From NCBI RefSeq assembly GCF_900188425.1, contig NZ_FZON01000044.1, forward strand, positions 1 through 44,336: a DNA stretch of 44,336 nucleotides, in the 5' to 3' direction. The DNA is from Antarctobacter heliothermus. Lineage in GTDB: Bacteria; Pseudomonadota; Alphaproteobacteria; Rhodobacterales; Rhodobacteraceae. The position numbers and the translations under genes are program-made. Position 1 is the stretch's first letter; each line of letters begins with the position of its first letter. The notes under the pieces were generated by a model. It was not told the origin of the DNA. It ran no database searches and saw nothing but the letters and a program-made list of their open reading frames with translations. Of the stretch, positions 6,447 through 15,197 are shown one piece after another.

Positions 6447-7235
6447 ATGGCACACGTCCTGTCCAACGGCGACACCGTCCTGACCGACACCGGGGCCGAA
6501 CACAGCGCCAGCCGCCTTGGCGCGCTGGACCCGCGCGTGCGCATCCTCGCCGCCCTTGCCTTTGCCATCACAACCGTGGCGCTGGACACCCTGCCCGCGC
6601 TGAGCGCCGCCCTTGCCACCGCCCTCAGCCTGCTGGCGCTGTCGCGCCTGCCCGCCATGCCCACCCTCAAACGGGTTGCCATGATGGACGGGTTCATCCT
6701 GTTCATGCTGGCGCTCCTGCCCTTCACCGTGCCGGGCGACGCCATCTTTACCCTCTGGGGCTATCCCGCCACATGGCAGGGCCTCGCCCGCGCCATAGAG
6801 ATCGGCCTGACCGCCAATGCGGTGGTCCTGACCCTCATGACCCTTGTCGGCACGATGGAGCCTGTCACCCTTGGCCACGCCCTTTACCGCCTGAAAACGC
6901 CCGAAACCCTTGTACACCTGATGATGTTCACCATCCGCTACATAGAGGTGCTGCGTCAGGAATACCTGCGCCTGCGCGCCGCCATGAAGGTCCGCGGCTT
7001 TCGCCCCGGCACCAACTGGCACAGCTACCGCAGCTTTGGCTACCTTGTGGGCATGATGATGGTGCGCGCCATCGAACGGTCGGAACGGGTGCTGGGCGCG
7101 ATGAAATGCCGGGGCTTTTCCGGGCGCATCCGGCTGCTGCACGACTTTCGCACCACCCGCGCCGACGCGCTGTTTGCCATCACCCTCACCGCGATCCTGC
7201 TTGCCCTTATCGCATTGGACCTGACATGGCGCTGA
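6447..7235 (+). CDS. cbiQ: cobalt ECF transporter transmembrane component CbiQ
   Basis: The 262-residue T component has several membrane spans. It carries the two Ala-Arg-Gly-type coupling motifs that contact the ATPase: AMKVRGFRP (about residue 178) and AMKCRGFSG (about 218), both in the usual cytosolic helices. LDPRVRILAAL near the N-terminus is also typical of CbiQ. The start at 6447 follows the upstream stop by four bases, and the end overlaps cbiO by ten bases. Length and motifs are normal for the family. It couples ATP hydrolysis by CbiO to the CbiM channel. Confidence 0.92.
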   Translation: MAHVLSNGDTVLTDTGAEHSASRLGALDPRVRILAALAFAITTVALDTLPALSAALATALSLLALSRLPAMPTLKRVAMMDGFILFMLALLPFTVPGDAIFTLWGYPATWQGLARAIEIGLTANAVVLTLMTLVGTMEPVTLGHALYRLKTPETLVHLMMFTIRYIEVLRQEYLRLRAAMKVRGFRPGTNWHSYRSFGYLVGMMMVRAIERSERVLGAMKCRGFSGRIRLLHDFRTTRADALFAITLTAILLALIALDLTWR

Positions 7236-7876
7236 TCCGGCTTGACGACATCCACTTTGCCTACCCCGGCCAGCCGCCCGTCCTGTCGGGGGCGTCCATG
7301 CAACTGGGCGCGGGCGAACGGCTGTCGATCACCGGCGCTAATGGCGCGGGCAAATCCACCCTGTTGCGGATGATCCTTGGGCTGCAACGGCCCACCGCTG
7401 GCACCGTCACCGTGTTTGACGCTCCCCGCTCGCGCGAAAAGGATTTTCATGAGGTCCGCCGCCGCATCGGTCTGGTGTTCCAAGACCCCGACGACCAACT
7501 GTTCTGCCCCACCGTGGCCGAGGACGTGGCCTTCGGGCCGCTCAACCTGGGCAAGACCCGGGCCGAGGCGCTGGAGACCACTGACCGCCTGCTGGATGAT
7601 CTCGACCTGCACCACCTGCGCGACCGCGTCACGCACAAACTGTCGGGGGGCGAAAAGCGCCTCGTGACGCTGGCCACGGTGCTGGCGATGAACCCCGAAG
7701 TCCTCTTGCTGGATGAACCCACCAACGCACTGGACCCGAAAAACGCCGCCCGCCTGACAGAGATCCTCACCGCCCTGCCCCTGCCGATCCTGCTGGTGTC
7801 CCATGACCCGGCATTCCGGCGAGCGATTGCGCCCTGCGCGTTAGAATTGGCAGAGGGGCGGCTGGTGGCGGTTTAG
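7226..7876 (+). CDS. cbiO: cobalt ECF transporter ATP-binding protein CbiO
   Basis: The 216-residue ABC ATPase begins at the ATG at 7226, inside the end of cbiQ. Walker A is GANGAGKST (about residues 37-45), the Q-loop is VFQDPDDQLF (a hallmark of ECF A components), the signature is LSGGEKR, Walker B is VLLLDEPT and the switch His lies in LVSHD. All catalytic residues are present. At 216 residues it lacks the C-terminal extension of some CbiO proteins, which is common in alphaproteobacteria. It is the last gene of the riboswitch-controlled cobalt operon and faces the protease-WD40 gene with only three bases between the stops. Confidence 0.95.
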   Translation: MALIRLDDIHFAYPGQPPVLSGASMQLGAGERLSITGANGAGKSTLLRMILGLQRPTAGTVTVFDAPRSREKDFHEVRRRIGLVFQDPDDQLFCPTVAEDVAFGPLNLGKTRAEALETTDRLLDDLDLHHLRDRVTHKLSGGEKRLVTLATVLAMNPEVLLLDEPTNALDPKNAARLTEILTALPLPILLVSHDPAFRRAIAPCALELAEGRLVAV

Positions 7877-7879
7877 GGG

Positions 7880-9898
7880 TTAGAACCCACCCCAGACCCG
7901 CGCGGTCTTGTCCTTTGAGGCGGTGACAATCCGCGTCCCGTCGGGCGAAAACGCTACGCTGAAAACCGTGCTCGAATGACCAGAGAGGGTGGCCAGCACC
8001 CGCCCCGTCGCGGCATCCCAGACCCGAGCGGTTTTGTCGACAGAGGCGGTGACAATCCGGGCGCCATCGGGCGAGAAAACGGCGCTGACCACCGTACCCG
8101 CATGCCCCGACAGTGTGGACAGCAGCGCCCCGTTCTGCGCGTCCCAGACCCGCGCGGTTCCGTCCTTAGAGGCGGTGACAATCCGGGCGCCATCGGGCGA
8201 GAAACAGGCGCTATACACCACACCCGCATGCCCCGACAATGTGGACAGCAACGCCCCGCTCTGCGCGTCCCAGACCCGCGCGGTTCCGTCCTTAGAGGCG
8301 GTGACAATCCGGGCGCCATCGGGCGAGAAACAGGCGCTATACACCACACCCGCATGCCCCGACAATGTGGACAGCAACGCTCCGCTTTGCGCGTCCCAGA
8401 CCCGCGCGGTTTTGTCGTATGAGGCGGTGACAATCCGGTCGCCATCGGCGGAGAAGGCGACACTAAACACCAAATTATCATGCCCCGACAATGTGGACAG
8501 CAGCGCCCCGCTCTGCGCGTCCCAGGCCCGCGCGGTTTTGTCCCAAGAGGCGGTGACAATCCGGGCGCCATCGGGCGAGAAAACGGCGCTTCGCACCCAA
8601 TCCTCATGCCCCGACAGCTTGGACACCAGCGCCCCGCTCTGCGCGTCCCAGACCCGCGCGGTTCTGTCCGCAGAGGCGGTGGCTACCCGGTCGCCATCGG
8701 GAGAGAAAACGGCGCGATACACCGCATCCTCATGCCCCGACAGAACCGCCGTCGGTTTATCCCAATAACTGCCCGGAAACTGCGCGCTGTCGGGCACTGC
8801 GGCCTTTGCACCTGCCGGTTTGCCCACCACCGGCTTGCGCGTAGCCGCCTCTGCCAGCCGGTCCCGTTCTGCCCGCAGTGCCGCCAGTTGATCGGTCAGC
8901 TTCTTGCGCTCGGCCTCGGCCGCAACCCGCGCTTGCCGATCCAGCTCTGCCTTTTCCGTCGCCAAACGGTCTGCTGTCGCCTTGGCCGCGTCCTGTTCGG
9001 CTTTCCGTTCCGCCCGCAGCCGCGCCACTTCGGCTTGCAGCGCAGTTAGATCACCGTCCGCCGCACCGCCCACACTGGCCGTCAGCACCTTGGACTGCGC
9101 CAGAATATCTGCCATCGGCACGGCGTAATTCACAGTCCCCACCCGCGAGCCCGCGTGGTGCAGACCCACAACCTGTTGCAGCCCTGCGTCAATCACCGGA
9201 GAGCCGGAATTTCCCGGCAGCGTGTCACAGGTATGGCGCAGCCGCCCCGAGGCGACCGCCGGAGTGTCGGCCAGACATTTTTCCCGACTTATGCGCTGTG
9301 CCTCGCCCATCGGGTGGCCGATCACCCAGAACGGATTGCGATCCTGCGGCACAACAGCTGACAATTCCAGCGCGCCGAACGTGGCATTTGCGTCGCCGAT
9401 CACCTGTAGAACCGTGTAATCCAGCGCCTCGCTGGTCTCCAGCGGCACCGGGTTGACGTGGAATGACACCACCCCTTCGTCGATCCCGTCGCGCACAAAT
9501 CCGGCGTGGAACTGCACCGCAATGATCGCGTTGGCCCCGCGTTCAACCATCTTGGGATTTTTCAGGATGCCCGGCACGCAATGGTGGTTGGTGATCAGCT
9601 TGTTGCCCTCGACAAGGAACCCCGTGCAGGGCGCGTGGCCGACATTGGTCAGGATCTGCACCATTCCCACCGCGCGACCCGTGCGGGCAAAGATCGAATT
9701 CGGCCCGTAATTGGAAATGAACTCATTGTTATAGGCCCCCACCTGCGCCTCAAGCTGGATATCGCCCAGCATGGATTCATTGCGCGGGGCGACGACCTGA
9801 CCAAAGGTCTCGGCCGGGAACAGCATAAGGTCCTGCGCCTGCGCGGCGGTGGACAGCGCGAGGATTGAGGCGGCAGCGGCAAGGCGGGCAATCGACAT
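7880..9898 (-). CDS. exported trypsin-like serine protease fused to seven WD40 repeats
   Basis: I start it at 9898 (672 residues) because a clear signal peptide begins there (cleavage AQA/QD, residue 21); an ATG seven codons upstream is possible. The protease domain spans about 45-270 with the triad His106 (TNHHC), Asp160 (ALDYTVL) and Ser231 (GNSGSP). A charged coiled coil (about 284-352) and a short linker follow. Residues 387-672 hold seven WD40 units of 42 residues, the last one short (34), each with SGH...FSPDG...TA...ARVWDAQ. Seven units suffice for one closed propeller. Repeats 4 and 5 are identical. The protein is predicted to be periplasmic or secreted. Its target is unknown and nothing ties it to B12. 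Confidence 0.88.
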   Translation of the reverse strand: MSIARLAAAASILALSTAAQAQDLMLFPAETFGQVVAPRNESMLGDIQLEAQVGAYNNEFISNYGPNSIFARTGRAVGMVQILTNVGHAPCTGFLVEGNKLITNHHCVPGILKNPKMVERGANAIIAVQFHAGFVRDGIDEGVVSFHVNPVPLETSEALDYTVLQVIGDANATFGALELSAVVPQDRNPFWVIGHPMGEAQRISREKCLADTPAVASGRLRHTCDTLPGNSGSPVIDAGLQQVVGLHHAGSRVGTVNYAVPMADILAQSKVLTASVGGAADGDLTALQAEVARLRAERKAEQDAAKATADRLATEKAELDRQARVAAEAERKKLTDQLAALRAERDRLAEAATRKPVVGKPAGAKAAVPDSAQFPGSYWDKPTAVLSGHEDAVYRAVFSPDGDRVATASADRTARVWDAQSGALVSKLSGHEDWVRSAVFSPDGARIVTASWDKTARAWDAQSGALLSTLSGHDNLVFSVAFSADGDRIVTASYDKTARVWDAQSGALLSTLSGHAGVVYSACFSPDGARIVTASKDGTARVWDAQSGALLSTLSGHAGVVYSACFSPDGARIVTASKDGTARVWDAQNGALLSTLSGHAGTVVSAVFSPDGARIVTASVDKTARVWDAATGRVLATLSGHSSTVFSVAFSPDGTRIVTASKDKTARVWGGF
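7883..8740 (-). repeat. 126-bp tandem coding repeats (WD40 array)
   Basis: Six full units of 126 bases and one short unit encode the WD40 domain of the protease fusion. A block of 121 bases is identical between 8134-8254 and 8260-8380, and the other units also share long runs of identical DNA. Such identity at synonymous positions points to recent duplication or gene conversion between units. The residues that vary are mostly those after SGH (ED, EDW, DNL, AGV, AGT, SST), the positions that tend to line the top of a propeller. Confidence 0.9.
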
Positions 9899-10071
9899 CT
9901 GAAAATCGGCTCCGGACAAGAGATTTGACCATCACCCTAGCAGCTTTCACCCAATCTGCGAGTCCGGAAATCCCCCCCGTTCGGGGCGCGGCGATTCCTA
10001 AAAAACAGTAAAATCGCCTCTGCAACCCATTGAAGACGCTACGTCACCTTCCCCGCCACGCGTGGACAACC
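9899..10071 (-). other. intergenic region upstream of the protease gene
   Basis: These 173 bases separate cobF from the protease gene on the same strand. I see no ORF, no clear terminator for cobF and no convincing promoter pair, although the protease gene probably starts its own transcript here. A short A/T-rich patch (CCTAAAAAACAGTAAAATC) is at 9998-10016. Confidence 0.35.
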
Positions 10072-10803
10072 TCAATCGCGCCGCATCAAATAGGTGTCCA
10101 TGATCCAGCCATGCCTCGCCCGCGCCTCGGCCCGTGCGGCCACAATTTTCGGCGCGGCCTCGGCCAAGGGCCCGGCCTCCAGCACCTGCTCTTTCATGCC
10201 CAGAAAGCCGCCCCACCAGATCGAAATCCCGGTGGGATCAAGGCTCTGAAACGAACACTCTCCGTCCAGCATGACCACCACGGTCCCGGCCCCCTCAGGC
10301 CAGCCAAAATCCCGCAGCCGCCGCCCCGTCGTGACCACCACCGCCCCATTGACCGAATTGAAGGGGATCGCATGGGCCGAGGTCAGCGCCTGCAACGCCG
10401 TCACCCCCGGCACCACCCTCACCCGTGGCGCGGGGTCCAATCGGGCGGCAATCCTCAGCGTGCTATCGTACAGCCCTGGATCGCCCCAAACCAACAGCGC
10501 CACCGGCCCCTCCGGCGCGCCCTCCAGCGCGGTCACCCAACGGCTCGCGATCTCATCGTGCCAACGCGCGACCCGCTCCGCATAAGGCAGGCTTTCGTCC
10601 CGGACAGGCATCCCAAAGGAAATCACCCGCGCGTTTGAGCCGGAAGCGCGCAAGATCCCTAGCCGCACTTCCGCCAGATCCTCCTTGGCCGCCCCCTTGC
10701 GCGGGATCAGCACCACCGCCGCCTCCCGGAGGGCGCGCTGCCCCTCCAGCGTCACATGCTCAGGGTTGCCCGTCCCGATGCCCACCAGCCAAAGCTCAGT
10801 CAT
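10072..10803 (-). CDS. cobF: precorrin-6A synthase (deacetylating) CobF
   Basis: The 243-residue SAM-dependent methyltransferase makes precorrin-6A by C1 methylation with loss of acetate, in the aerobic pathway. It has the corrin methylase fold: LVGIGTGNPEHVTLEG at the N-terminus (SAM loop) and LLVWGDPGLYDSTLRI (about residues 98-113). PGVTALQALTSAHAIPFN follows. The start at 10803 overlaps the cobA stop by eight bases; an ATG four codons upstream is less likely. It is the last gene of the cobL-E-M-B-A-F operon. Its presence, together with cobG, marks the oxygen-dependent route. Confidence 0.93.
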   Translation of the reverse strand: MTELWLVGIGTGNPEHVTLEGQRALREAAVVLIPRKGAAKEDLAEVRLGILRASGSNARVISFGMPVRDESLPYAERVARWHDEIASRWVTALEGAPEGPVALLVWGDPGLYDSTLRIAARLDPAPRVRVVPGVTALQALTSAHAIPFNSVNGAVVVTTGRRLRDFGWPEGAGTVVVMLDGECSFQSLDPTGISIWWGGFLGMKEQVLEAGPLAEAAPKIVAARAEARARHGWIMDTYLMRRD

Positions 10804-11530
10804 AACCGACCCCAAGCTCGGCCATCGGCCCGTACAGGATCAGCGCCGGTTTGCTGCCGATCTCACCGGCCAGCCGCGCCGACAGGCCCGCCACCGTATC
10901 GCGGTGCAGGGATTGTTCTGCCGTGCCCACAGCCTCGGCCAAGATCGCCGGGGTCGTCTCGGGCAGGCCCTTTTCAAACAGCGCCGCCGCCAGTTTCGGA
11001 AAGGTCCGCTTGCCCATGAACACCACGGTCATGGCGCTGGGATCGGCCAGAGCCTGCAAATCCAGATCCTCGGGCAACGCACCGCTGACGTCATGGCCGG
11101 TCACAAACTGCACCCGCCGCGCGGTCAGTCGTCGGGTCAACGGGATGCCACAGGCCGCCGCCGCCGCCACAGCCGAAGGGATGCCGGGGATGATCTCATA
11201 GGCGATCCCCGCCGCGCGCAGCGCCACCTGTTCCTCTTCCAGCCGCCCGAACAGCCCCGAGTCGCCGGATTTCAGCCGCACGATGCGCCCGCCCTCTTGG
11301 GCATAGTCGACAAGCAACTGGCTGACATGGTGCTGTTTCGGCGACAACCGCCCGGCCCGTTTGCCCACGCCGATCAGGTCAGCACCGGGGCGCACATGGC
11401 TGAGGATTGGGCCAGAGGACAGATCGTCGAACAGCACCGCATCGGCGCGCTTCAGACGGTCCACCGCCTTGAGGGTCAACAGCTCCGGGTCGCCCGGCCC
11501 GCTGCCAACGAAACTGACAAAACCGCTCAT
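10796..11530 (-). CDS. cobA: uroporphyrinogen-III C-methyltransferase
   Basis: The 244-residue enzyme adds the C2 and C7 methyl groups to uroporphyrinogen III to give precorrin-2, the entry step of the branch. It shows FVGSGPGDPELLTLKA at the N-terminus, VRLKSGDSGLFGR (about 83-95), and PGIPSAVAAAAACGIPLTRR, the family signature. It is a stand-alone methylase without the CysG oxidase/chelatase domains. It overlaps cobB by ATGA and cobF by eight bases. In a cob operon it most likely serves B12 rather than siroheme. Confidence 0.94.
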   Translation of the reverse strand: MSGFVSFVGSGPGDPELLTLKAVDRLKRADAVLFDDLSSGPILSHVRPGADLIGVGKRAGRLSPKQHHVSQLLVDYAQEGGRIVRLKSGDSGLFGRLEEEQVALRAAGIAYEIIPGIPSAVAAAAACGIPLTRRLTARRVQFVTGHDVSGALPEDLDLQALADPSAMTVVFMGKRTFPKLAAALFEKGLPETTPAILAEAVGTAEQSLHRDTVAGLSARLAGEIGSKPALILYGPMAELGVGYD

Positions 11531-12846
11531 GGCCCCTCCGCCGTGATCAGGTGAAAGAAGGTGCCAGAGACATGCCCCCGGTGTGAGCCGGTCTCCGGCA
11601 CCGGGTTGCCATCCGCATCTGCTACCGCCGCGAGGGGCGCGTCGGGCTGATCGAGGATGGTGGAGTAGTGGAACTCATGCCCTCGCAGCGCGGTGCCGGG
11701 GGCGTAGCCGGACAGGCCTGCCTGCAAGACAGCGCGCCGATAGCCAAGGTGGAACTTGCGCTTTTCATAAGACGTCACCAGCCCCAAAAGGCCCGCCATC
11801 TGGTGCGAAACGCCCTCTTTATCGACCAATGCGGCACCAAGCGCCATGTATCCCCCACATTCCCCATGCACCGGGCGCGTCTTGGCAAAGGTCCGCAGGC
11901 CATTGCGGAAAGTCTCTGCCGCAGCCAATCGCCCTGCATGCAGTTCGGGGTATCCGCCCGGCAACCAGACCAGATCGGCAGAAGCATCCGGTGCCTCATC
12001 CGCGAGGGGTGAGAACGGCAGGATCTCGGCCCCCGCCGCCCGCCAGCCCTCTAGCTGGTGGGGATAGGTAAAGGAAAACGCCGCATCCCGCGCCAGCGCG
12101 ATCCGCTGCGCCGGAGGTTTGGGCAGCGCGCCGCCCGCCGTCCCGCCGCCAGAGGCCGCAGCCCGGATGCGGTCCAGATCCACGTTGGCGCGCAGGAAAT
12201 CGGCATAGCCGCTGATCGCCGCCTCCAGATCGGGGTGTTCCACCGCCTGAATCAGACCCAGATGCCGTTCCGGCAGGGTCAGGTCGCCGTTGCGCGGCAG
12301 CACGCCCAGCACGTCGATCCCCGCACGCTCCATCCCCAGCCGGGTCAGCCGCTCGTGCCGGGGAGAGGCGCAACGGTTCAGGATCACACCAGCAAAGGGT
12401 AAGTCCGGCATGTATTCGCGGAAGCCCAGCGCCGTGGCCGCCGCCGATTGCGCCTGCCCGCCCACATCAATGACCAGCACCACGGGCCAGCCCATGCGCA
12501 AGGCGGTCTCAGCCGAGGAACCAAACCCTGTCTGCCCGCGCGTTGCCACGCCGTCATACAGCCCCATCGACCCTTCGCCGATGCAGATGTCGGCACCCAC
12601 CGCTTGCCCGCTGATCGCGTCCAGCAGCCCGCCATCCATCGACCATGTGTCAATGTTGAACGAGGCCCGCCCACTGGCGGCAAAGTGAAAGGCCGGGTCG
12701 ATATAGTCCGGCCCGGATTTGAACGGCTGCACCGACTGGCCCGCATCCCGCAAGGCCCGCAACAGGCCCAGCATGACCGTGGTCTTGCCCGTGCCCGAGG
12801 CCGGGGCCGAAATCATCAGGCCCGGAGGCATCTCAATCGTCGCCAT
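11527..12846 (-). CDS. cobB: hydrogenobyrinic/cobyrinic acid a,c-diamide synthase CobB
   Basis: The 439-residue amidotransferase makes the a- and c-amides from glutamine and ATP. The N-terminal P-loop ATPase begins [12 protein letters not shown] (about residues 14-25). The C-terminal class I GATase-like domain has the nucleophile Cys in [11 protein letters not shown] and the His region GHEFHYS. The ATG at 12846 fits the family N-terminus ([13 protein letters not shown]) and overlaps the cobM stop by 14 bases; the longer frame adds 18 atypical residues. In the aerobic pathway the substrate is hydrogenobyrinic acid, before cobalt insertion by CobNST. Confidence 0.93.
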   Translation of the reverse strand: MATIEMPPGLMISAPASGTGKTTVMLGLLRALRDAGQSVQPFKSGPDYIDPAFHFAASGRASFNIDTWSMDGGLLDAISGQAVGADICIGEGSMGLYDGVATRGQTGFGSSAETALRMGWPVVLVIDVGGQAQSAAATALGFREYMPDLPFAGVILNRCASPRHERLTRLGMERAGIDVLGVLPRNGDLTLPERHLGLIQAVEHPDLEAAISGYADFLRANVDLDRIRAAASGGGTAGGALPKPPAQRIALARDAAFSFTYPHQLEGWRAAGAEILPFSPLADEAPDASADLVWLPGGYPELHAGRLAAAETFRNGLRTFAKTRPVHGECGGYMALGAALVDKEGVSHQMAGLLGLVTSYEKRKFHLGYRRAVLQAGLSGYAPGTALRGHEFHYSTILDQPDAPLAAVADADGNPVPETGSHRGHVSGTFFHLITAEGP

Positions 12847-13627
12847 GTTGCCACTCCGCCCATGGGCTGTCGGCGCTTTGGGGCCGATAGCGTCTGTCAT
12901 ACTCTGCCGAATACAGTTGGCTTTCGGCGGTCAAACCCGCGCCCAGCGCCGGACCGACAAGGATCAGCGCGGTACGCGAGATACTGTCGTCCACCGCCTG
13001 CGTCAGGTCGCCCAAAGCGCAGCGGATCACCCGCTGATCCGGCCAACTGGCGCGGTAGACCACCGCCACCGGGCAATCCGCGCCGTAGTGCGGCAGCAAA
13101 TCGGTTTGCACCTTTTCCAATTGCCCTACCGACAGGTGCAGGGCCAGCGTCGCGCCGGTGGCGGCGAAATTGCACAGGCTTTCGCCCGCAGGCATCGGAG
13201 ATGCCCGCCCCTGCGTGCGGGTCAGCACCACCGATTGCGCGATCTCTGGCACCGTCAATTCCGTCGCCAGCGCGGCCGCCGCTGCCGCAAAGGACGGCAC
13301 TCCAGGTGTCACGTCATAGGAGATGCCCAGCGCGTCCAGCCTGCGCAATTGCTCGCCCATCGCGGACCAGACCGACAGGTCGCCGGAATGCAACCGCGCC
13401 ACATCTTGCCCGGCCTCATGCGCCGCAGCGATTTCGGCGATGATGGCATCCAGATCCAAGGGCGCTGTGTTCACGATCCGAGCGCCCTTGGGACAGTGTG
13501 CCAGCACCGCCTCCGGCACAAGTGACCCGGCGTACAAGCAGACCGGACAGGCCGCGATCAGGTCACGCCCGCGCAGGGTCAGCAAGTCGGGCGCGCCCGG
13601 CCCAGCCCCTATGAAATGCACTGTCAT
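12833..13627 (-). CDS. cobM: precorrin-4 C11-methyltransferase CobM
   Basis: The 264-residue methylase converts precorrin-4 to precorrin-5. Motifs: [16 protein letters not shown] at the N-terminus, [17 protein letters not shown] (about 77-93), and [19 protein letters not shown] with the family-typical [14 protein letters not shown]. CobM and CbiF share these signatures; the aerobic cluster makes CobM the right name. It overlaps cobE by ATGA and cobB by 14 bases. The last 25 residues ([13 protein letters not shown] region) form a polar tail. Confidence 0.93.
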   Translation of the reverse strand: MTVHFIGAGPGAPDLLTLRGRDLIAACPVCLYAGSLVPEAVLAHCPKGARIVNTAPLDLDAIIAEIAAAHEAGQDVARLHSGDLSVWSAMGEQLRRLDALGISYDVTPGVPSFAAAAAALATELTVPEIAQSVVLTRTQGRASPMPAGESLCNFAATGATLALHLSVGQLEKVQTDLLPHYGADCPVAVVYRASWPDQRVIRCALGDLTQAVDDSISRTALILVGPALGAGLTAESQLYSAEYDRRYRPQSADSPWAEWQHGDD

Positions 13628-14016
13628 ATGTCGTCTCCCATGGGAATCGTGGCCAGCGCGCAGGTGGCCTGACGGTCAGAGGACACGACACGCGGCCCGA
13701 TCAGCCGCGCCCCCGGCCCCGCCGCCGCCAGCGCCGCCGCCTCTGCCACGCTGCCGGTGCCGCGTGCCGCGATGCTGTCCGGTGATTGCGTCACCGTCTG
13801 TTGCGCGCGCAAGGCGGTGCTGTCAATTCTCAGGACCGGCAGGCCCAACAGCGCCGCCAACGCGGCAAAGGCCGGTGTCTCGGCCTTGTCTTTCACGGTG
13901 GCGAGCGCATGCACCTCCAACGCGCGGCCGGTCCGGTCAAGTGCATCTTCAAGGCTGCTGACCGTTGCCGTTTTGCGAAATCCGAACCCCGCCACAATCA
14001 CAGAACCACGCTCCAT
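13624..14016 (-). CDS. cobE: cobalamin biosynthesis protein CobE (CbiG C-terminal-like)
   Basis: The 130-residue protein has the form of Cob[20 protein letters not shown], then [20 protein letters not shown] and a Gly/Ala-rich [17 protein letters not shown]. This is the small domain that corresponds to the C-terminal part of CbiG. CobE is needed in the aerobic pathway but its precise role is unsettled; a tetrapyrrole-carrier or chaperone role has been suggested. The start at 14016 overlaps the end of cobL by 19 bases. A longer frame upstream is antisense-like sequence inside cobL and was discarded. Confidence 0.85.
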   Translation of the reverse strand: MERGSVIVAGFGFRKTATVSSLEDALDRTGRALEVHALATVKDKAETPAFAALAALLGLPVLRIDSTALRAQQTVTQSPDSIAARGTGSVAEAAALAAAGPGARLIGPRVVSSDRQATCALATIPMGDDI

Positions 14017-15197
14017 TGCACAACCGGATAGGCGGCCTTCCAGCCGGTGCGCGGGCCAAGGGCGGCGGCCTCGGACAAGTCGATCCGCAGCAGCGCCCCG
14101 CCGCGCACGCGATGCGCCGCGATCAGCACCGCCTCGCTTTCCAGCGTGACGGCGTTGGCGACCACCCGCGTGCCCGTGGGCAACTGCCCATACAGCCATT
14201 CCAGCAGCGCGGCGCTCAGCCCGCCACCGATGAAAACCGCATCCGGTGTCGGCAGGTCACCTAGCGCCTCTGGCGCGCGGCCCTCGACCACGCGCAGGCG
14301 GTCCACGCCCAGCGCCGTGGCATTTGCCGTGATCAGGCCGATCCGGTCGGCGCGCGGCTCTATCGTGATGGCCTCGGTCGTCGGATGGCACAACAGCCAT
14401 TCGATCCCGACGCTGCCAGAGCCGCCGCCGATGTCCCACAGCACCTCATGCGGTTTCGGTGCCAGCGCCGACAGGGTCAGCGCCCGCACCGGGCGTTTGG
14501 TCATCACCCCGTCGCTGTCAAAAAACCCGTCCGCCAGACCGGACGCACGGGGCAGCGCCGCGCCGTCGCCGTCAATCTGCACAGCCACCGCCACCGGGTG
14601 GCTGAATGCGCCGGTCACCGCGTCTGCCTGCGATTGCGTCACCGCTTCGCGCGGACCGCCCAGCGCCTCCATCACCCAGAGGATGGACGCGCCAAAGCCA
14701 AGGCCGGTCAGGTATTGGCCCAGATCGGCCACCGCCGCGCCATCGCGCAGCGTGACGATCATCCGCACACCGCGCGCAAGATAGGGCCGCAGCCGGGTCA
14801 GCGGCGCGGCGTGATGCCCAAGGCACAGCACCTGTTCCAGCGGCCAGCCCAAGCGCGCCGCCGCCAGCGAAAACACCGACGGTCCCGGCAGGACGCACCA
14901 TTCGGCGCGCGCGAACCGCCGCGCAATCACGCTGCCCGCGCCAAACCAGAACGGATCACCCGAGGCCAGCACCACAACCCGCCGCCCGGCGTAGCCTGCC
15001 AACAGGTTCAGCCCGTCGGCAAACGGCACCGGCCAGTCCACCCGCTGCCCCGGCAGATCGGGCAACAGCGACAGGTGGCGCTGCGGTCCCATGACGATTT
15101 CCGCCGCCTCCAGCGCGGCACGGCTTGCACCTGTCAGCCCGTCCGGTCCATCTTCGCCCAGACCGATGATCGTCAGCCACGGAGCGCCCTCACCCAT
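13998..15197 (-). CDS. cobL: precorrin-6Y C5,15-methyltransferase (decarboxylating) CobL
   Basis: The 399-residue bifunctional enzyme methylates C5 and C15 and decarboxylates the C12 side chain. The N-terminal CbiE-like domain (about 1-200) starts LTIIGLGEDGPDGL and has VLASGDPFWFGAG. The C-terminal CbiT-like domain (about 220-399) is a class I methyltransferase with WDIGGGSGSVGIEWL as SAM loop. The ATG at 15197 fits the family. It shares the bases CATG (15195-15198) with the cobK start on the other strand, so its promoter must lie inside cobK. First gene of the cobL-E-M-B-A-F operon. Confidence 0.93.
   Translation of the reverse strand: MGEGAPWLTIIGLGEDGPDGLTGASRAALEAAEIVMGPQRHLSLLPDLPGQRVDWPVPFADGLNLLAGYAGRRVVVLASGDPFWFGAGSVIARRFARAEWCVLPGPSVFSLAAARLGWPLEQVLCLGHHAAPLTRLRPYLARGVRMIVTLRDGAAVADLGQYLTGLGFGASILWVMEALGGPREAVTQSQADAVTGAFSHPVAVAVQIDGDGAALPRASGLADGFFDSDGVMTKRPVRALTLSALAPKPHEVLWDIGGGSGSVGIEWLLCHPTTEAITIEPRADRIGLITANATALGVDRLRVVEGRAPEALGDLPTPDAVFIGGGLSAALLEWLYGQLPTGTRVVANAVTLESEAVLIAAHRVRGGALLRIDLSEAAALGPRTGWKAAYPVVQWSVVL

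Noticed and set aside
7883-8740. Regularly spaced repeats that could suggest a CRISPR or minisatellite
   Set aside because: The 126-base units are in frame and encode WD40 blades of an intact protein; there are no short repeats with unique spacers.
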